Source: UBA10649 sp963755335 (GTDB taxonomy: Bacteria; Actinomycetota; Actinomycetes; S36-B12). From it: a stretch of DNA of 64,000 nucleotides. This document shows, one piece after another, positions 1-8,705 of the stretch. The number at the start of each line of letters is the position of its first letter. Position 1 is the stretch's first letter. The translations under genes were made by a program, and so were the position numbers. The stretch lies in assembly GCA_963755335.1 (NCBI GenBank), contig CAVWJW010000008.1:496001-560000 (forward strand). The letters run 5' to 3'. Below the pieces are notes generated by a model. It saw only the letters and a list, made by a program, of their open reading frames with translations, searched no databases and had not been told where the DNA came from.

Positions 1-137
1 GCCGAGCGCAGGGCGGTGGCCGCACCGAGCGGGTTCGTCACGTGGGCGCTCGCGGCCGACTGAGCGGTCCTGATGGCCGCGCTCCCGGAGTCGGTCGCCA
101 GCCACCGGGCGAGCTCGGCGGACCCGGTCGGCGACAT
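1..137 (-). CDS. N-terminal fragment of a probable class I SAM methyltransferase (THUMP-like type)
   Basis: A minus-strand frame is open from an ATG at 137 to the window edge (45 codons, no stop). Its start reads like the N-terminus of actinobacterial methyltransferases with a THUMP-like domain: a short helix with LARWLAT, then PLGAATALRSA. It is divergent from groES, and the groES promoter region lies between them. Only the first helices are visible, no SAM-binding motif can be checked, and the family call rests on overall resemblance, so it is tentative. What is seen is an open frame with actinobacterial codon use. Confidence 0.4.
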   Translation of the reverse strand, partial: MSPTGSAELARWLATDSGSAAIRTAQSAASAHVTNPLGAATALRS

Positions 138-171
138 GGGCCCATTGTGCGCTGGTCGGGCCGTCGGGGTG

Positions 172-198
172 CTGGCACTCAACTTGACGGAGTGCTAA
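172..198 (+). promoter_or_regulatory. CIRCE operator (HrcA site) of groES-groEL
   Basis: CTGGCACTC, nine bases, GAGTGCTAA. This matches the CIRCE consensus (TTAGCACTC-N9-GAGTGCTAA) except at two positions in the left arm. It lies about 114 bases before the groES start and overlaps the promoter, as expected for HrcA repression of chaperonin genes. Confidence 0.9.
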
Positions 199-212
199 TG
201 CCTGCGTACTGT
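184..212 (+). promoter_or_regulatory. groES promoter inside the CIRCE element
   Basis: A -35 TTGACG (184-189), a 17-base spacer and a -10 TACTGT (207-212) form a good housekeeping-type promoter. The -35 lies in the CIRCE spacer, so HrcA bound there would block polymerase directly. Transcription would start near 219, giving a leader of roughly 90 bases before groES. Confidence 0.7.
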
Positions 213-311
213 CTGATCTGGCACTCCCCACCGGGGACTGCCAACCGAACCACTGATCCGAGCTCGCCGCGCACCCGTCGGCGGCCCATCGACATCCCGG
301 AGGATGTAACC

Positions 312-611
312 GTGTCGGTCTCCATCAAGCCGCTCGAGGACCGCATTCTGGTCCAGACCCTCGACGCCGAGCAGACCACTGCTTCTGGCCTCGTTATCCC
401 TGACACGGCCAAGGAGAAGCCCCAGGAGGGCAAGGTCCTGGCCGTTGGCCCCGGCCGCTTCGACGAGGATGGCGAGAAGCGCATCCCGCTCGACATCAAG
501 GTCGGCGACATCGTCATCTACAGCAAGTACGGCGGCACCGAGGTGAAGTACGACGGCGAGGAGTACCTGCTCCTGTCCGCCCGCGACGTGCTCGCCATCG
601 TCGAGAAGTAG
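312..611 (+). CDS. groES: Co-chaperonin GroES
   Basis: 99-residue Cpn10 that caps the GroEL cylinder in the cytoplasm during ATP-driven protein folding. The sequence begins SVSIKPLEDRILVQ, has the mobile loop at about residues 20-42 that contacts GroEL, and ends in the usual DVLAIVEK-like strand; length is normal for the family. The GTG start at 312 was chosen because a strong GGAGG lies at 299-303 and the conserved N-terminus begins exactly there; a longer open frame upstream has no family similarity. It is the first gene of a groES-groEL operon under CIRCE control. Confidence 0.97.
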   Translation: MSVSIKPLEDRILVQTLDAEQTTASGLVIPDTAKEKPQEGKVLAVGPGRFDEDGEKRIPLDIKVGDIVIYSKYGGTEVKYDGEEYLLLSARDVLAIVEK

Positions 612-629
612 TCCTTCCTTTCTGTCGCT

Positions 630-675
630 GATCGGCCCGTCGTGAGGCGCATTGCGTCTCCACGGCGGGCCGATC
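630..675 (+). promoter_or_regulatory. Long stem-loop between groES and groEL
   Basis: Arms 630-644 and 661-675 pair over 15 positions with one G-U wobble. An inner stem, 645-650 with 654-659, closes on a three-base ATT loop with one bulged C. There is no T-tract after it. It may be a partial terminator, an RNA processing site or a stabilising element setting the GroES:GroEL ratio. Confidence 0.6.
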
Positions 676-724
676 TCGTCAACGCCGTGCCTGTTCACTG
701 ACCTTCGTTTGGGAGAGTTGCCTG

Positions 725-2353
725 ATGTCCAAGATTCTGCAGTTCGACGAGCACGCCCGCCGCAGCCTCGAGCGCGGCGTCAACGCTCTCGCCGACGCGG
801 TCAAGGTGACGATCGGCCCCAAGGGCCGCAACGTCGTCATCGACAAGAAGTGGGGCGCGCCGACGATCACGAACGACGGCGTGACCATCGCCCGCGAGAT
901 CGAGCTCGACGATCCCTACGAGAACCTCGGCGCCCAGCTCGCCAAGGAGGTCGCCACCAAGACCAACGACGTCGCCGGCGACGGCACCACCACCGCGACC
1001 GTGCTCGCGCAGGCGATGGTCCGCGAGGGCCTCAAGCAGGTCGCGGCCGGCGCCTCGCCCATGGAGCTGAAGCGCGGCATCGACAAGGCCGTCGCGGCTG
1101 CCACCGACGAGCTGATCAAGAACGCTCGCGAGGTCGCTGACAAGTCCGAGATCGCGAACGTCGCGACCATCTCGTCGCAGGACCGGGAGATCGGCGAGCT
1201 CATCGCCGACGGTTTCGACAAGGTCGGCAAGGACGGCGTCATCTCCGTCGAGGAGTCCAACACGACCGGCCTCGAGCTCGAGTTCACCGAGGGCATGCAG
1301 TTCGACAAGGGCTTCATCTCCGCGTACTTCGTCACCGACCCCGATCGCATGGAGACGGTGTTCGAGGACGCCCGCCTGCTGCTCGTGCAGGGCAAGGTGT
1401 CGTCGGTCCAGGAGCTGCTGCCGCTGCTCGAGAAGGTCGTGCAGGCCGGCAAGCCGCTGCTGATCGTCGCCGAGGACGTCGACGGGGAGGCGCTGTCGAC
1501 CCTGGTCGTCAACCGCATCCGCGGAACGTTCTCCTCGTGCGCCGTGAAGGCCCCCGCATTCGGCGATCGTCGCAAGGCGATCCTGCAGGACCTCGCGATC
1601 CTCACCGGCGCCCAGGTCGTCGCTCCTGAGGTCGGGCTCAAGCTCGACCAGGTCGGCCTCGAGGTGCTCGGCAGTGCGCGTCGCATCGTCGTCACGAAGG
1701 ACAACACCACGATCGTCGACGGCGGCGGCGACTCTGCCGACGTCGCGGCCCGCGTCGCCCAGATCCGCGCTGAGATCGAGCGGACCGACTCGGACTGGGA
1801 CAAGGAGAAGCTCCAGGAGCGCCTTGCCAAGATCACCGGTGGCGTCGTCGTCATCAAGGTCGGCGGCCACACCGAGGTCGAGCTCAAGGAGAAGAAGCAT
1901 CGCGTCGAGGACGCCGTCTCCGCGACGCGCGCCGCGATCGAGGAGGGCATCGTCTCCGGCGGCGGCACCGCCCTCGTTCAGGCGTCGCTCGTCCTTCAGG
2001 GTGACCTCGGCCTGACCGGCGACCAGGCAACCGGCGTCGGCATCGTCCGCCGCTCGATGGCCGAGCCGCTGCGCTGGATCGCCGAGAACGCGGGCGAGCA
2101 GGGCTACGTCGTCGTCTCCAAGGTTGCCGAGCTGCCCGCCGGCCACGGCCTCAACGCGGCCACCGGCGAGTACGGCGACCTGATGGCGCAGGGCATCATC
2201 GATCCCGTCAAGGTGACCCGCTCGGCGCTGCAGAACGCCGCCTCCATCGCGGCCATGCTGCTGACGACCGAGGCGCTGGTCGTGGAGAAGAAGGAAGAGG
2301 AGCCCGAAGCGGCGGGTGGCCACGGCCACGCGCACCACGGGCACTCGCACTAG
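725..2353 (+). CDS. groEL: Chaperonin GroEL, GroEL1 type with His-rich tail
   Basis: 542-residue Cpn60 forming the double-ring folding chamber that works with GroES. The ATP-site motif GDGTTT is at about residues 85-90 and the family is recognisable throughout (KGRNVVIDKKWGAP, GGTAL region). Instead of the usual Gly-Met repeat tail it ends GGHGHAHHGHSH, as in the GroEL1 paralogues encoded beside groES in mycobacteria and other actinobacteria; a second groEL elsewhere is therefore likely. GGGAGAG at 711-717 serves the ATG. It lies 113 bases after groES and is followed by a terminator. Confidence 0.97.
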   Translation: MSKILQFDEHARRSLERGVNALADAVKVTIGPKGRNVVIDKKWGAPTITNDGVTIAREIELDDPYENLGAQLAKEVATKTNDVAGDGTTTATVLAQAMVREGLKQVAAGASPMELKRGIDKAVAAATDELIKNAREVADKSEIANVATISSQDREIGELIADGFDKVGKDGVISVEESNTTGLELEFTEGMQFDKGFISAYFVTDPDRMETVFEDARLLLVQGKVSSVQELLPLLEKVVQAGKPLLIVAEDVDGEALSTLVVNRIRGTFSSCAVKAPAFGDRRKAILQDLAILTGAQVVAPEVGLKLDQVGLEVLGSARRIVVTKDNTTIVDGGGDSADVAARVAQIRAEIERTDSDWDKEKLQERLAKITGGVVVIKVGGHTEVELKEKKHRVEDAVSATRAAIEEGIVSGGGTALVQASLVLQGDLGLTGDQATGVGIVRRSMAEPLRWIAENAGEQGYVVVSKVAELPAGHGLNAATGEYGDLMAQGIIDPVKVTRSALQNAASIAAMLLTTEALVVEKKEEEPEAAGGHGHAHHGHSH

Positions 2354-2370
2354 TCAGCGCATCCGCGACC

Positions 2371-2413
2371 GAAGGGGTCGTGAACGGGTCGATGACCTGT
2401 TCACGACCCCTTC
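2371..2413 (+). terminator. Terminator after groEL
   Basis: A perfect 15-base inverted repeat (2371-2385 with 2399-2413), whose loop contains a further GGTC/GACC pairing, begins 17 bases after the groEL stop. There is no long T-run, as is common in high-GC actinobacteria. Confidence 0.8.
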
Positions 2414-2520
2414 GTCATGTCCGCCGGCCAGGCGGGTGAACGTCACACGCCGCGTCACACGCGCGGGGCGTTCTCTTGGGCATCGGCCGTCGACCGACGA
2501 CCGGGAGCCAAGGAGAGCAC

Positions 2521-2772
2521 ATGCCGATGTTTATGGATGTCCACACGGTCGAGGGCGGCGTCGCCGAGGCTGACGTCGCGGCCGCCCACGCGGCCGACCT
2601 GGCGACGCAGGGCCGGTTCGGGGTGAACTACGTCCGGTACTGGGTCGACGAGGAGGCAGGCAAGATCTTCTGCCTCGTCGAGGCGCCGGACGCGGAGGCG
2701 GCCAACAGCTGCCACCGGGAGGCCCACGGACTGGTCGCCGACGAGATCTACCCCGTCAGCGAGCACGCGTAG
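2521..2772 (+). CDS. DUF4242 (SCO4226-like nickel-binding) protein
   Basis: Small 83-residue alpha/beta protein of the DUF4242 family, whose Streptomyces member SCO4226 is reported to bind nickel. Visible family features are the MPMFMDVHTVEGGVA start, the VRYWVDEEAGKIFCLVEAP core strand pair and the conserved SCHREAHGL helix, whose Cys and His residues could bind metal. AGGAG at 2511-2515 fixes the ATG at 2521. Two direct copies of GTCACACGC (2442 and 2454) lie upstream and could be a control site. It precedes a SARP-type regulator by 38 bases. The cellular role is not known. Confidence 0.8.
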   Translation: MPMFMDVHTVEGGVAEADVAAAHAADLATQGRFGVNYVRYWVDEEAGKIFCLVEAPDAEAANSCHREAHGLVADEIYPVSEHA

Positions 2773-2810
2773 GCGGCAGGAGGGCGCGCCCACATGGCAG
2801 CATTCCCGCC

Positions 2811-4628
2811 ATGAGTTCCACCATCCGGCTGCTCGGCCGGCCCCGGATCGACGGCGACCCGGGGTCGGCCTATCAGTTCCGCAGCCAGAAGAGCTGGGGG
2901 CTGCTCGCCTTCCTGATCCTGGCTGATCGGGCACCTACGCGGTCGCAGGTCGCCGCTTTGCTGTTCGACGAGGCCGACGATCCGCTGCGCGCTCTGCGCT
3001 GGAGCCTGTCGGAGGTGCGGCGGGGGCTGGGCGCAGGGGCGGTCCTCGAGGGAGATCCGATCACCCTGGTTCTGCCTGCGGACACCCTCGTCGACGTGAC
3101 CGTCGTGACCCACGGCACGTGGCCGGAGGCGGTCGCGCTTCCCGAGCTGGACCGCGGTCTGCTTGAGGGGCTGACCATCCGCGGTGCCGCCGGTTTCGAT
3201 GCATGGCGGGAGACGGAGCGACAGCGGGTGTCGGCGGCGTGCGAGTCGATCCTGCACGAGGCAGCGCTGGGGTCGCTGTCGGCCGGTGATGTGGACGCCG
3301 CACTGGCTTACGCGCTTCGGGCGGCGGCGATGGCACCGCTCGACGAGAACCACGAGGCGCTGGTGATCCGGTTGCTGCGTCGGGCGGGGGACGAGGCAGC
3401 GGCGCAGCGGCGATACGACGAGATAGCGACGCGGCTCGACGCGGAACTGGGCGTGGTGCCTGGGCGCGTGCTGGAGTCCGCGCTGCGGCGCACCACGCGA
3501 GTCGGGCCGACACCCGCCAGCGCGGCGTCGATAGCCGCGGTGGTCGAGGCGGGAGCGGCGGCGGTGGCCGCGGGAGCCACCGAGACGGGAGTCGAGTCCC
3601 TGCGCACCGCGGTGGAGCTCGCCGATGCGGCGGCCGATCCGCAGGCGCAGGTGTCCGCGCGTCAGGCGCTGGCCGAGGCCCTCATCCACTCCCTGCGCGG
3701 CATGGACGAGGAGGGGCTGGCGGCGCTGCACTCGGCCGATCGGATCGCCTCGGCCGAGGGTGACGGCGCGGCGATGGCCGAGGTGCGGGCCGAGCTCGGG
3801 TACGTGGACTTCCTCCGGGCGCGGTACGACCGTGCCCAGGTGTGGCTCACCGACGCAGCGAAACTCGCCGACGCCTCGCCCGCCACGAAGGCCAAGGCGA
3901 CCACCTATCTGGGGTCGGTCTTCAGTGACCGAGGCGAGTACGACCGTGCCCTGGCCCTCCTCCTGGCCGGAGAGGCGGCGTCCCGGGAGATCGGGGATGC
4001 GCGGATGACCGCGTATGCGCTGTCGATGCGCGGCCGTGCGCACCTGCTCCGCGGAGAACTGGATGTCGCGGCCGAGTGCCTCGACGGTTCCATGGCACTG
4101 ACCAGCCAGGACCGCTGGCTGGCCTTCGTGCCGTGGCCGCAGGCGCTCCTGGGCGAGGTCGAGCTGGCCCGCGGTGATGTCGCCGCCGCCGCCAACCACC
4201 TGGACCATTCCTTCGCGCGCGCCTGTCAGCTGGGCGACCCCTGCTGGGAGGGGATGGCCGCCCGTGGACTGGCGCTGATCGCCGAGAAGGCGGGCGACGT
4301 GGAGCGCGCCTTCGAGCAGCTGGCCGACGCCCGGACCCGGGCGAACCGCCTTGCCGACCCTTATGTCTGGCTCGATGCCTACATCCTCGACGCGCTCTGC
4401 GAGGCGGGCCGCCGGCACGCGCACCCCGACACGCACGGCTGGGTGCTCGCGATGCAGCGCCTCGCGTCCCGGACGTCCATGCGCGAACTGATCGTGCGGT
4501 CCCTCGTCCATGGGGCGGCCCTGGGCATGGCCGGTGACGCGGAGGCGGCGGCCGTGCTGGTGGAGGGCATCGACAATCCGCGGCTGGTTGAGCTCGTGGC
4601 TGCGGCCACCCCGGTCAGGAGTTCCTGA
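2811..4628 (+). CDS. SARP/BTAD-type transcriptional regulator with TPR repeats
   Basis: 605-residue cytoplasmic regulator. Residues about 1-90 form an OmpR-like winged helix (RLLGRPRIDG, RSQVAALLFDEADDPLRALRWSLSEVRRGLG). About 90-235 is the bacterial transcriptional activation domain (LLRRAGDEAAAQRRYDEIATRLDAELG). The rest is helical TPR-like repeats ending near VELVAAATP. There is no NB-ARC ATPase region, so it is a medium-size SARP. No Shine-Dalgarno is close to the ATG, so it may be leaderless. It follows the DUF4242 gene and converges with whiB, with two bases between stops. The target genes cannot be inferred. Confidence 0.85.
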   Translation: MSSTIRLLGRPRIDGDPGSAYQFRSQKSWGLLAFLILADRAPTRSQVAALLFDEADDPLRALRWSLSEVRRGLGAGAVLEGDPITLVLPADTLVDVTVVTHGTWPEAVALPELDRGLLEGLTIRGAAGFDAWRETERQRVSAACESILHEAALGSLSAGDVDAALAYALRAAAMAPLDENHEALVIRLLRRAGDEAAAQRRYDEIATRLDAELGVVPGRVLESALRRTTRVGPTPASAASIAAVVEAGAAAVAAGATETGVESLRTAVELADAAADPQAQVSARQALAEALIHSLRGMDEEGLAALHSADRIASAEGDGAAMAEVRAELGYVDFLRARYDRAQVWLTDAAKLADASPATKAKATTYLGSVFSDRGEYDRALALLLAGEAASREIGDARMTAYALSMRGRAHLLRGELDVAAECLDGSMALTSQDRWLAFVPWPQALLGEVELARGDVAAAANHLDHSFARACQLGDPCWEGMAARGLALIAEKAGDVERAFEQLADARTRANRLADPYVWLDAYILDALCEAGRRHAHPDTHGWVLAMQRLASRTSMRELIVRSLVHGAALGMAGDAEAAAVLVEGIDNPRLVELVAAATPVRSS

Positions 4629-4631
4629 GCG

Positions 4632-4934
4632 TCAGGAGGCGAGTGACGCCACAGCGAGCCTGCGGCGCCGGTAGATGGCCTCGCGCTCGTCCTCGGACAG
4701 GCCGCCCCAGACCCCATAGGGCTCGCGCACCGCCAGGGAGTGGGCCCGGCACTCGGCCAGCACGGGGCAGGTGACACAGATGGCCTTGGCAGCAGCCTGC
4801 CGCGTCTCGCGTGCCTCGCCGCGCTCGCCCTCGGGATGGAAGAACAGCCGCGGGTCCTCGCCACGGCAGGCGGCCTGCATCTGCCAATCCCAGAAGTCAG
4901 CGTTCGGACCGGGAAGCCGGGACACATCAGCCAT
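4632..4934 (-). CDS. WhiB-family iron-sulfur transcription factor, WhiB3/WhiD-like
   Basis: 100-residue WhiB protein carrying a 4Fe-4S cluster and acting on transcription through sigma factor contact. The four ligands are Cys23, Cys53, Cys56 and Cys62 (CxxCxxxxxC), followed by GVWGG at about 75 and a basic C-terminus (YRRRR). The start LPGPNADFWDWQ and FFHPEGERG are most like mycobacterial WhiB3 and Streptomyces WhiD, which act in redox response or spore maturation. The ATG at 4934 is preceded by AAGGAAAGG; a longer open frame begins at 4964. A strong promoter lies upstream, divergent from the MerR-type gene. Confidence 0.93.
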   Translation of the reverse strand: MADVSRLPGPNADFWDWQMQAACRGEDPRLFFHPEGERGEARETRQAAAKAICVTCPVLAECRAHSLAVREPYGVWGGLSEDEREAIYRRRRLAVASLAS

Positions 4935-4964
4935 GGTTAGCCTTTCCTTACTCGGGACCCTCAC

Positions 4965-4994
4965 ACTCTACAAATCGTTTCACGAGTTGGTCAA
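4965..4994 (-). promoter_or_regulatory. whiB promoter
   Basis: On the minus strand, TTGACC (4989-4994), an 18-base spacer and TAGAGT (4965-4970) make a good housekeeping promoter, reading into the WhiB gene with a short leader of about 25 bases that carries the ribosome binding site. Confidence 0.7.
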
Positions 4995-5057
4995 TACCCA
5001 GCGAGCCCCGATTTCCACCGAGTCGCGCAGGTGACCGTCTGCCACCACAATTACCGC

Positions 5058-6033
5058 GTGATGCGCGACGTGGAGGCGGCCGACGATCCCGGCCTCACTG
5101 TGGCGGCCGTCGCTCGGCGCATGGGAGTCGCCCCGGCGACGCTTCGCACGTGGGATCGGCGCTACGGCCTGGGGCCGAGCGTCCACGAGCCCGGATCGCA
5201 CCGCCGCTACACCGCTGCCGACATGGCGCGGCTGGACCACATGCGCCGCCTGGTGATCGCGGGGATCCCGCCTGCCCAGGCAGCCTCGGCCGCCCGCGAC
5301 CTCGACTCGACGACGAGCAGCTGGCTCCGGTCCATCGCCTGCCACCACGCGCGACCCCCCATCCGACGCACCCCGACGAGCCCGGTCGCCACGGCGGCGG
5401 CACCGTGCTGGCGATGCCGGGCGGAGCCCCCGCGGTGCGCGGACTGGCCCGGGCGGCCCAGACTCTCGACACGGCCGCATGTGCCGCGATCGTCTCCGAC
5501 GCCCTCGACCAGCGCGGCGTCGCTGTGGACGTGGGACAACCTGCTCGTGCCGGTGCTCATCGCAGTGGGCGACAGGTGGCAGGACTCCGGCAAGGGCGTC
5601 GAGGTCGAGCACGCCCTGAGCACCGTCATCCAGGAGTGCCTGACCGCGTCGCTGCGCCTATCCACCGAGCCCGTCAACTGCCGAGCGGTCCTGCTGGCCT
5701 GCGCCCCGGACGAGATGCACTCCCTGCCGCTGTGGGCCGTGGCCGCCGGGCTGGCCGAGCGAGGGGTCTACGCGCGGATCTTCGGCTCCGGACTTCCGTC
5801 AGCGTCCTTGGCGCATGCCGTGCACCGGCTCGGGCCGGCGGCGGTCTTCGTGTGGGCCCAGCTGCCGGCGTCCGCCGACCTGGCCCAGCTCGCCCAGCTC
5901 AGGTCCTTCCGGCCCGCCCCGACGGTCCTCGCCGGCGGGCCCGGCTGGTTCGGCGAGGTACCGTCGGGCGTCGGCGGAGGCGTGCGACCTCTCGGACACG
6001 GTGGCCCGGATCGCGCGGGCGGTCGGCGAGTAG
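5058..6033 (+). CDS. MerR-type regulator with B12-binding-like C-terminal domain (frameshifted)
   Basis: The N-terminus is a MerR winged helix (LTVAAVARRMGVAPATLRTWDRRYGL, GSHRRYTAADMARLDHM). The C-terminal part resembles the cobalamin-binding fold of CarH/LitR-like regulators (LVPVLIAVGDRWQ, then a Rossmann-like region with LAGGPGWF). The visible helix lacks a clear Glu-x-x-His B12 ligand, so B12 binding is uncertain. Three single-base shifts are needed to read the whole protein: a loss near 5312, a gain near 5529 and a gain near 5977; the true end is VARIARAVGE at 6033. CACAAT six bases before the GTG at 5058 suggests leaderless expression; a GTG at 5031 is possible. It is divergent from whiB and 37 bases before guaB. 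Confidence 0.65.
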
Positions 6034-6070
6034 CCTTAGCAGCCAACGCCCCGCTGCCCTCGGAGACCAC

Positions 6071-7588
6071 ATGGAGCCCCGCTCAGACTCACTTCTCTTC
6101 GACGGTGTGCCCGAGAAGTTCGGCTACCTCGGCCTGACGTTCGACGACGTGCTCCTTGTCCCGGCCGAATCCGATGTCGTTCCCAGCGAGGTCAGCACGA
6201 CCTCGCGCGTGACGCGCAACATCAGCGTCCAGATGCCCCTGGTGTCGTCGGCGATGGACACCGTCACCGAGGCGCGCATGGCCATCGCCATGGCGCGGCA
6301 GGGCGGCGTCGGTGTCCTTCATCGCAACCTGCCGATCGACGAGCAGGCGGTCCAGGTCGACCTCGTCAAGCGGTCCGAGGCCGGCATGGTCAACAACCCC
6401 GTCACCTGCTCGCCCGAGGACTCGCTGGCCGAGGTCGACCGGCTGTGCGCGCGCTACCGCATCAGCGGCGTGCCCGTCGTCGACGCCTCGGGCGTGCTGC
6501 TCGGTATCGTCACCAACCGCGACATGCGGTTCGAGGAGAACATGGGCCGGCCGGCCCGCGAGGTCATGACCCCGATGCCGCTGGTCACGGCGAGCGTCGA
6601 CATCGACTCCAACGATGCGCTGGCCCTCCTGGCCCAGCACAAGGTCGAGAAGCTGCCGCTGATCGACGCCGACGGCCGGCTGCAGGGGCTGTTCACCGTC
6701 AAGGACTTCGTCAAGAGCGACAAGTACCCGCATGCGACCAAGGATCCAGATGGGCGCCTCGTCGTGGGTGCCGCCGTCGGGGTCGGCGACGACGCGGAGA
6801 AGCGCGCTCGGGCACTCATCGAGGCCGGCGTCGACTTCCTGATCGTCGACACGGCGCACGGGCACTCGCGCGCCGTCCTCGACATGGTCCGACTGCTCAA
6901 GGGGACGAGCACGGTCGACATCGTCGGCGGGAACGTCGCCACGCGCGCCGGCGCGCAGGCTCTGATCGATGCAGGCGCCGATGGCATCAAGGTGGGCGTG
7001 GGCCCCGGCTCGATCTGCACCACCCGCGTCGTCGCCGGCGTCGGCGTCCCGCAGATCTCCGCTATCTACGCGGCGTCCCTGGCCGCTGGGCCGGCAGGCG
7101 TCCCGGTGATCGGAGACGGGGGCGTGCAGTACTCGGGCGACATCGCCAAGGCGCTCGTCGCGGGCGCCGACACGGTCATGCTGGGCGGTGTGCTGGCCGG
7201 CTGCGAGGAGACTCCGGGCGATGCCGTCTTCGTGAACGGCAAGCAGTTCAAGGGATATCGCGGCATGGGATCCCTCGGCGCCATGCAGTCCCGCGGCGAG
7301 GCCCGCTCCTACAGCAAGGACCGCTACTTCCAGGACGACGTCCTCAGCGACGACAAGCTGGTCCCGGAGGGCATCGAGGGCATGGTCGCGTACCGCGGCC
7401 CGCTGGCCGCGGTCGCCCACCAGCTCGTCGGCGGCCTTCGCGCAGCCATGGGCTACTCGGGGGCGTCGACGATCGAGGAGCTGCACGCCAAGGGCTCCTT
7501 CGTGCGCATCACGTCCGCCGGACTGCGCGAGAGCCACCCGCATGACATCCAGATGACCATCGAAGCGCCCAACTACACAGGACGGTAG
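6071..7588 (+). CDS. guaB: IMP dehydrogenase GuaB
   Basis: 505-residue cytoplasmic enzyme oxidising IMP to XMP with NAD, the committed step of GMP synthesis. It has the N-terminal barrel start LTFDDVLLVPAESDVVPSEV, two CBS domains at about residues 100-215, and the catalytic loop GPGSICTTR with Cys316. The flap region with RGMGSLGAM and the C-terminal YRGPL segment are present. The ATG at 6071 has GGAG just upstream. It is followed after four bases by guaB3, the standard actinobacterial order; guaA lies 8.6 kb away in this window. Confidence 0.97.
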   Translation: MEPRSDSLLFDGVPEKFGYLGLTFDDVLLVPAESDVVPSEVSTTSRVTRNISVQMPLVSSAMDTVTEARMAIAMARQGGVGVLHRNLPIDEQAVQVDLVKRSEAGMVNNPVTCSPEDSLAEVDRLCARYRISGVPVVDASGVLLGIVTNRDMRFEENMGRPAREVMTPMPLVTASVDIDSNDALALLAQHKVEKLPLIDADGRLQGLFTVKDFVKSDKYPHATKDPDGRLVVGAAVGVGDDAEKRARALIEAGVDFLIVDTAHGHSRAVLDMVRLLKGTSTVDIVGGNVATRAGAQALIDAGADGIKVGVGPGSICTTRVVAGVGVPQISAIYAASLAAGPAGVPVIGDGGVQYSGDIAKALVAGADTVMLGGVLAGCEETPGDAVFVNGKQFKGYRGMGSLGAMQSRGEARSYSKDRYFQDDVLSDDKLVPEGIEGMVAYRGPLAAVAHQLVGGLRAAMGYSGASTIEELHAKGSFVRITSAGLRESHPHDIQMTIEAPNYTGR

Positions 7589-7592
7589 GCCC

Positions 7593-8705
7593 GTGACCGA
7601 CATCCAGATCGGCGGGGCGAAGCGCGCCCGTCGGGGCTACTCCCTTGACGAGGTCGCCATTGCGCCGAGCCGGCGCACCCGCGATCCCGAGGCTGTCTCG
7701 ACGGCGTGGACGATCGACGCCTACCGGTTCGACACCCCGCTGCTGGCGGCCCCCATGGACTCCGTGGTGTCGCCGGAGAGCGCGGGCATCCTCGCCAGTC
7801 ATGGCCTGCTGGCCGTCCTCAACCTCGAGGGCCTGTGGGGTCGCTACGAGGACCCCACGTCGTTGCTGAGCGAGATCGCCGGCTACTCGAGCGACGAGGC
7901 GACGCCGCGCCTGCAGGAGCTCTACGCGTCCCGACCGGTCGATCCGGCCCTCGTCACGACGCGGATCCAGCAGATGAAGGCCGACGGCCAGATCGTCGCG
8001 GTGGCGACGTCTCCGCAGGCCGCGCGCCACCTCGCACCCCTCGGTGCGGCGGCCGGTGCCGACATCGTCGTGATCCGCGGGACGACGGTGTCGGCCGAGC
8101 ATGTCTCGACCGCGGGGGAGCCGCTCAATCTCAAGCAGTTCATCCACGAGCTCGACGTGCCGGTCATCGTCGGCGGGTGCGCGACCCACCAGGCGGCACT
8201 GCACCTCATGCGCACCGGTGCGGCAGGCGTCCTTGTCGGCTTCGGCGGCGGCGCCTCGCACACGACCGCCGACGTGATGGGCGTGCGCGTGCCGATGGCC
8301 AGTGCCGTCGCCGACGTGGCCGCCGCTCGTCGCGACTACCTCGACGAGTCGGGCGGTCGCTACGTCCACGTCATCGCCGACGGCTCGATGGGGCGCAGCG
8401 GCGACATCGTCAAGGCATTCGCGTGCGGGGCCGACGCCGCCATGGTGGGCTCGATCCTGGCGCGGGCCAGCGATGCCCCGGGCCAAGGGGCGCACTGGGG
8501 TGCCGAGGCGTGGCACGCCCACCTGCCGCGCGGGGAACGCCATGTGATGAAGCCCGTCGGCACGTTCGCCGAGGTCCTGCACGGTCCGTCACGGCGGGCC
8601 GACGGCACCATGAACATCCTCGGTGCCTTGCGCAAGGCGATGGCCACGACCGGCTACAGCGACGTCAAGGAGTTCCAGCGGGTCGAGATGGTCGTCACGT
8701 CATGA
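7593..8705 (+). CDS. guaB3: GuaB3-family IMP dehydrogenase-related protein
   Basis: 370-residue TIM-barrel protein of the GuaB3 family, typically encoded directly after guaB in actinobacteria. It begins with RRGYSLDEVAIAPSRRTRDPEAV and keeps the phosphate-binding VIADGSMGRSGDIVKAFACGADAAMVGS segment, but lacks CBS domains. Family members have been described variously as IMP dehydrogenase-related or GMP reductase-like; the activity here cannot be decided from sequence. GTG start at 7593, four bases after guaB. Its stop overlaps the next ATG (ATGA), so it is co-translated with the dehydrogenase that follows. Confidence 0.9.
   Translation: MTDIQIGGAKRARRGYSLDEVAIAPSRRTRDPEAVSTAWTIDAYRFDTPLLAAPMDSVVSPESAGILASHGLLAVLNLEGLWGRYEDPTSLLSEIAGYSSDEATPRLQELYASRPVDPALVTTRIQQMKADGQIVAVATSPQAARHLAPLGAAAGADIVVIRGTTVSAEHVSTAGEPLNLKQFIHELDVPVIVGGCATHQAALHLMRTGAAGVLVGFGGGASHTTADVMGVRVPMASAVADVAAARRDYLDESGGRYVHVIADGSMGRSGDIVKAFACGADAAMVGSILARASDAPGQGAHWGAEAWHAHLPRGERHVMKPVGTFAEVLHGPSRRADGTMNILGALRKAMATTGYSDVKEFQRVEMVVTS

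Noticed and set aside
42..311. N-terminal extension of groES in the same open frame
   Set aside because: It would run through the CIRCE operator and promoter, has no GroES similarity, and GGAGG at 299 supports GTG 312.
695..2350. Long minus-strand open frames opposite groEL and many other genes
   Set aside because: High GC keeps the antisense frames open; the translations are Arg/Asp/Gly-rich and show no family features.
2442..2462. Direct repeat of GTCACACGC, 12 bases apart, before the DUF4242 gene
   Set aside because: Only two copies and no promoter boxes around them; kept only as a remark in that gene's entry.
4935..4955. Partial DtxR/IdeR-like iron box (AAGGCTAACC) before whiB
   Set aside because: Only about 13 of 19 consensus positions match by eye and it coincides with the ribosome binding site of whiB.
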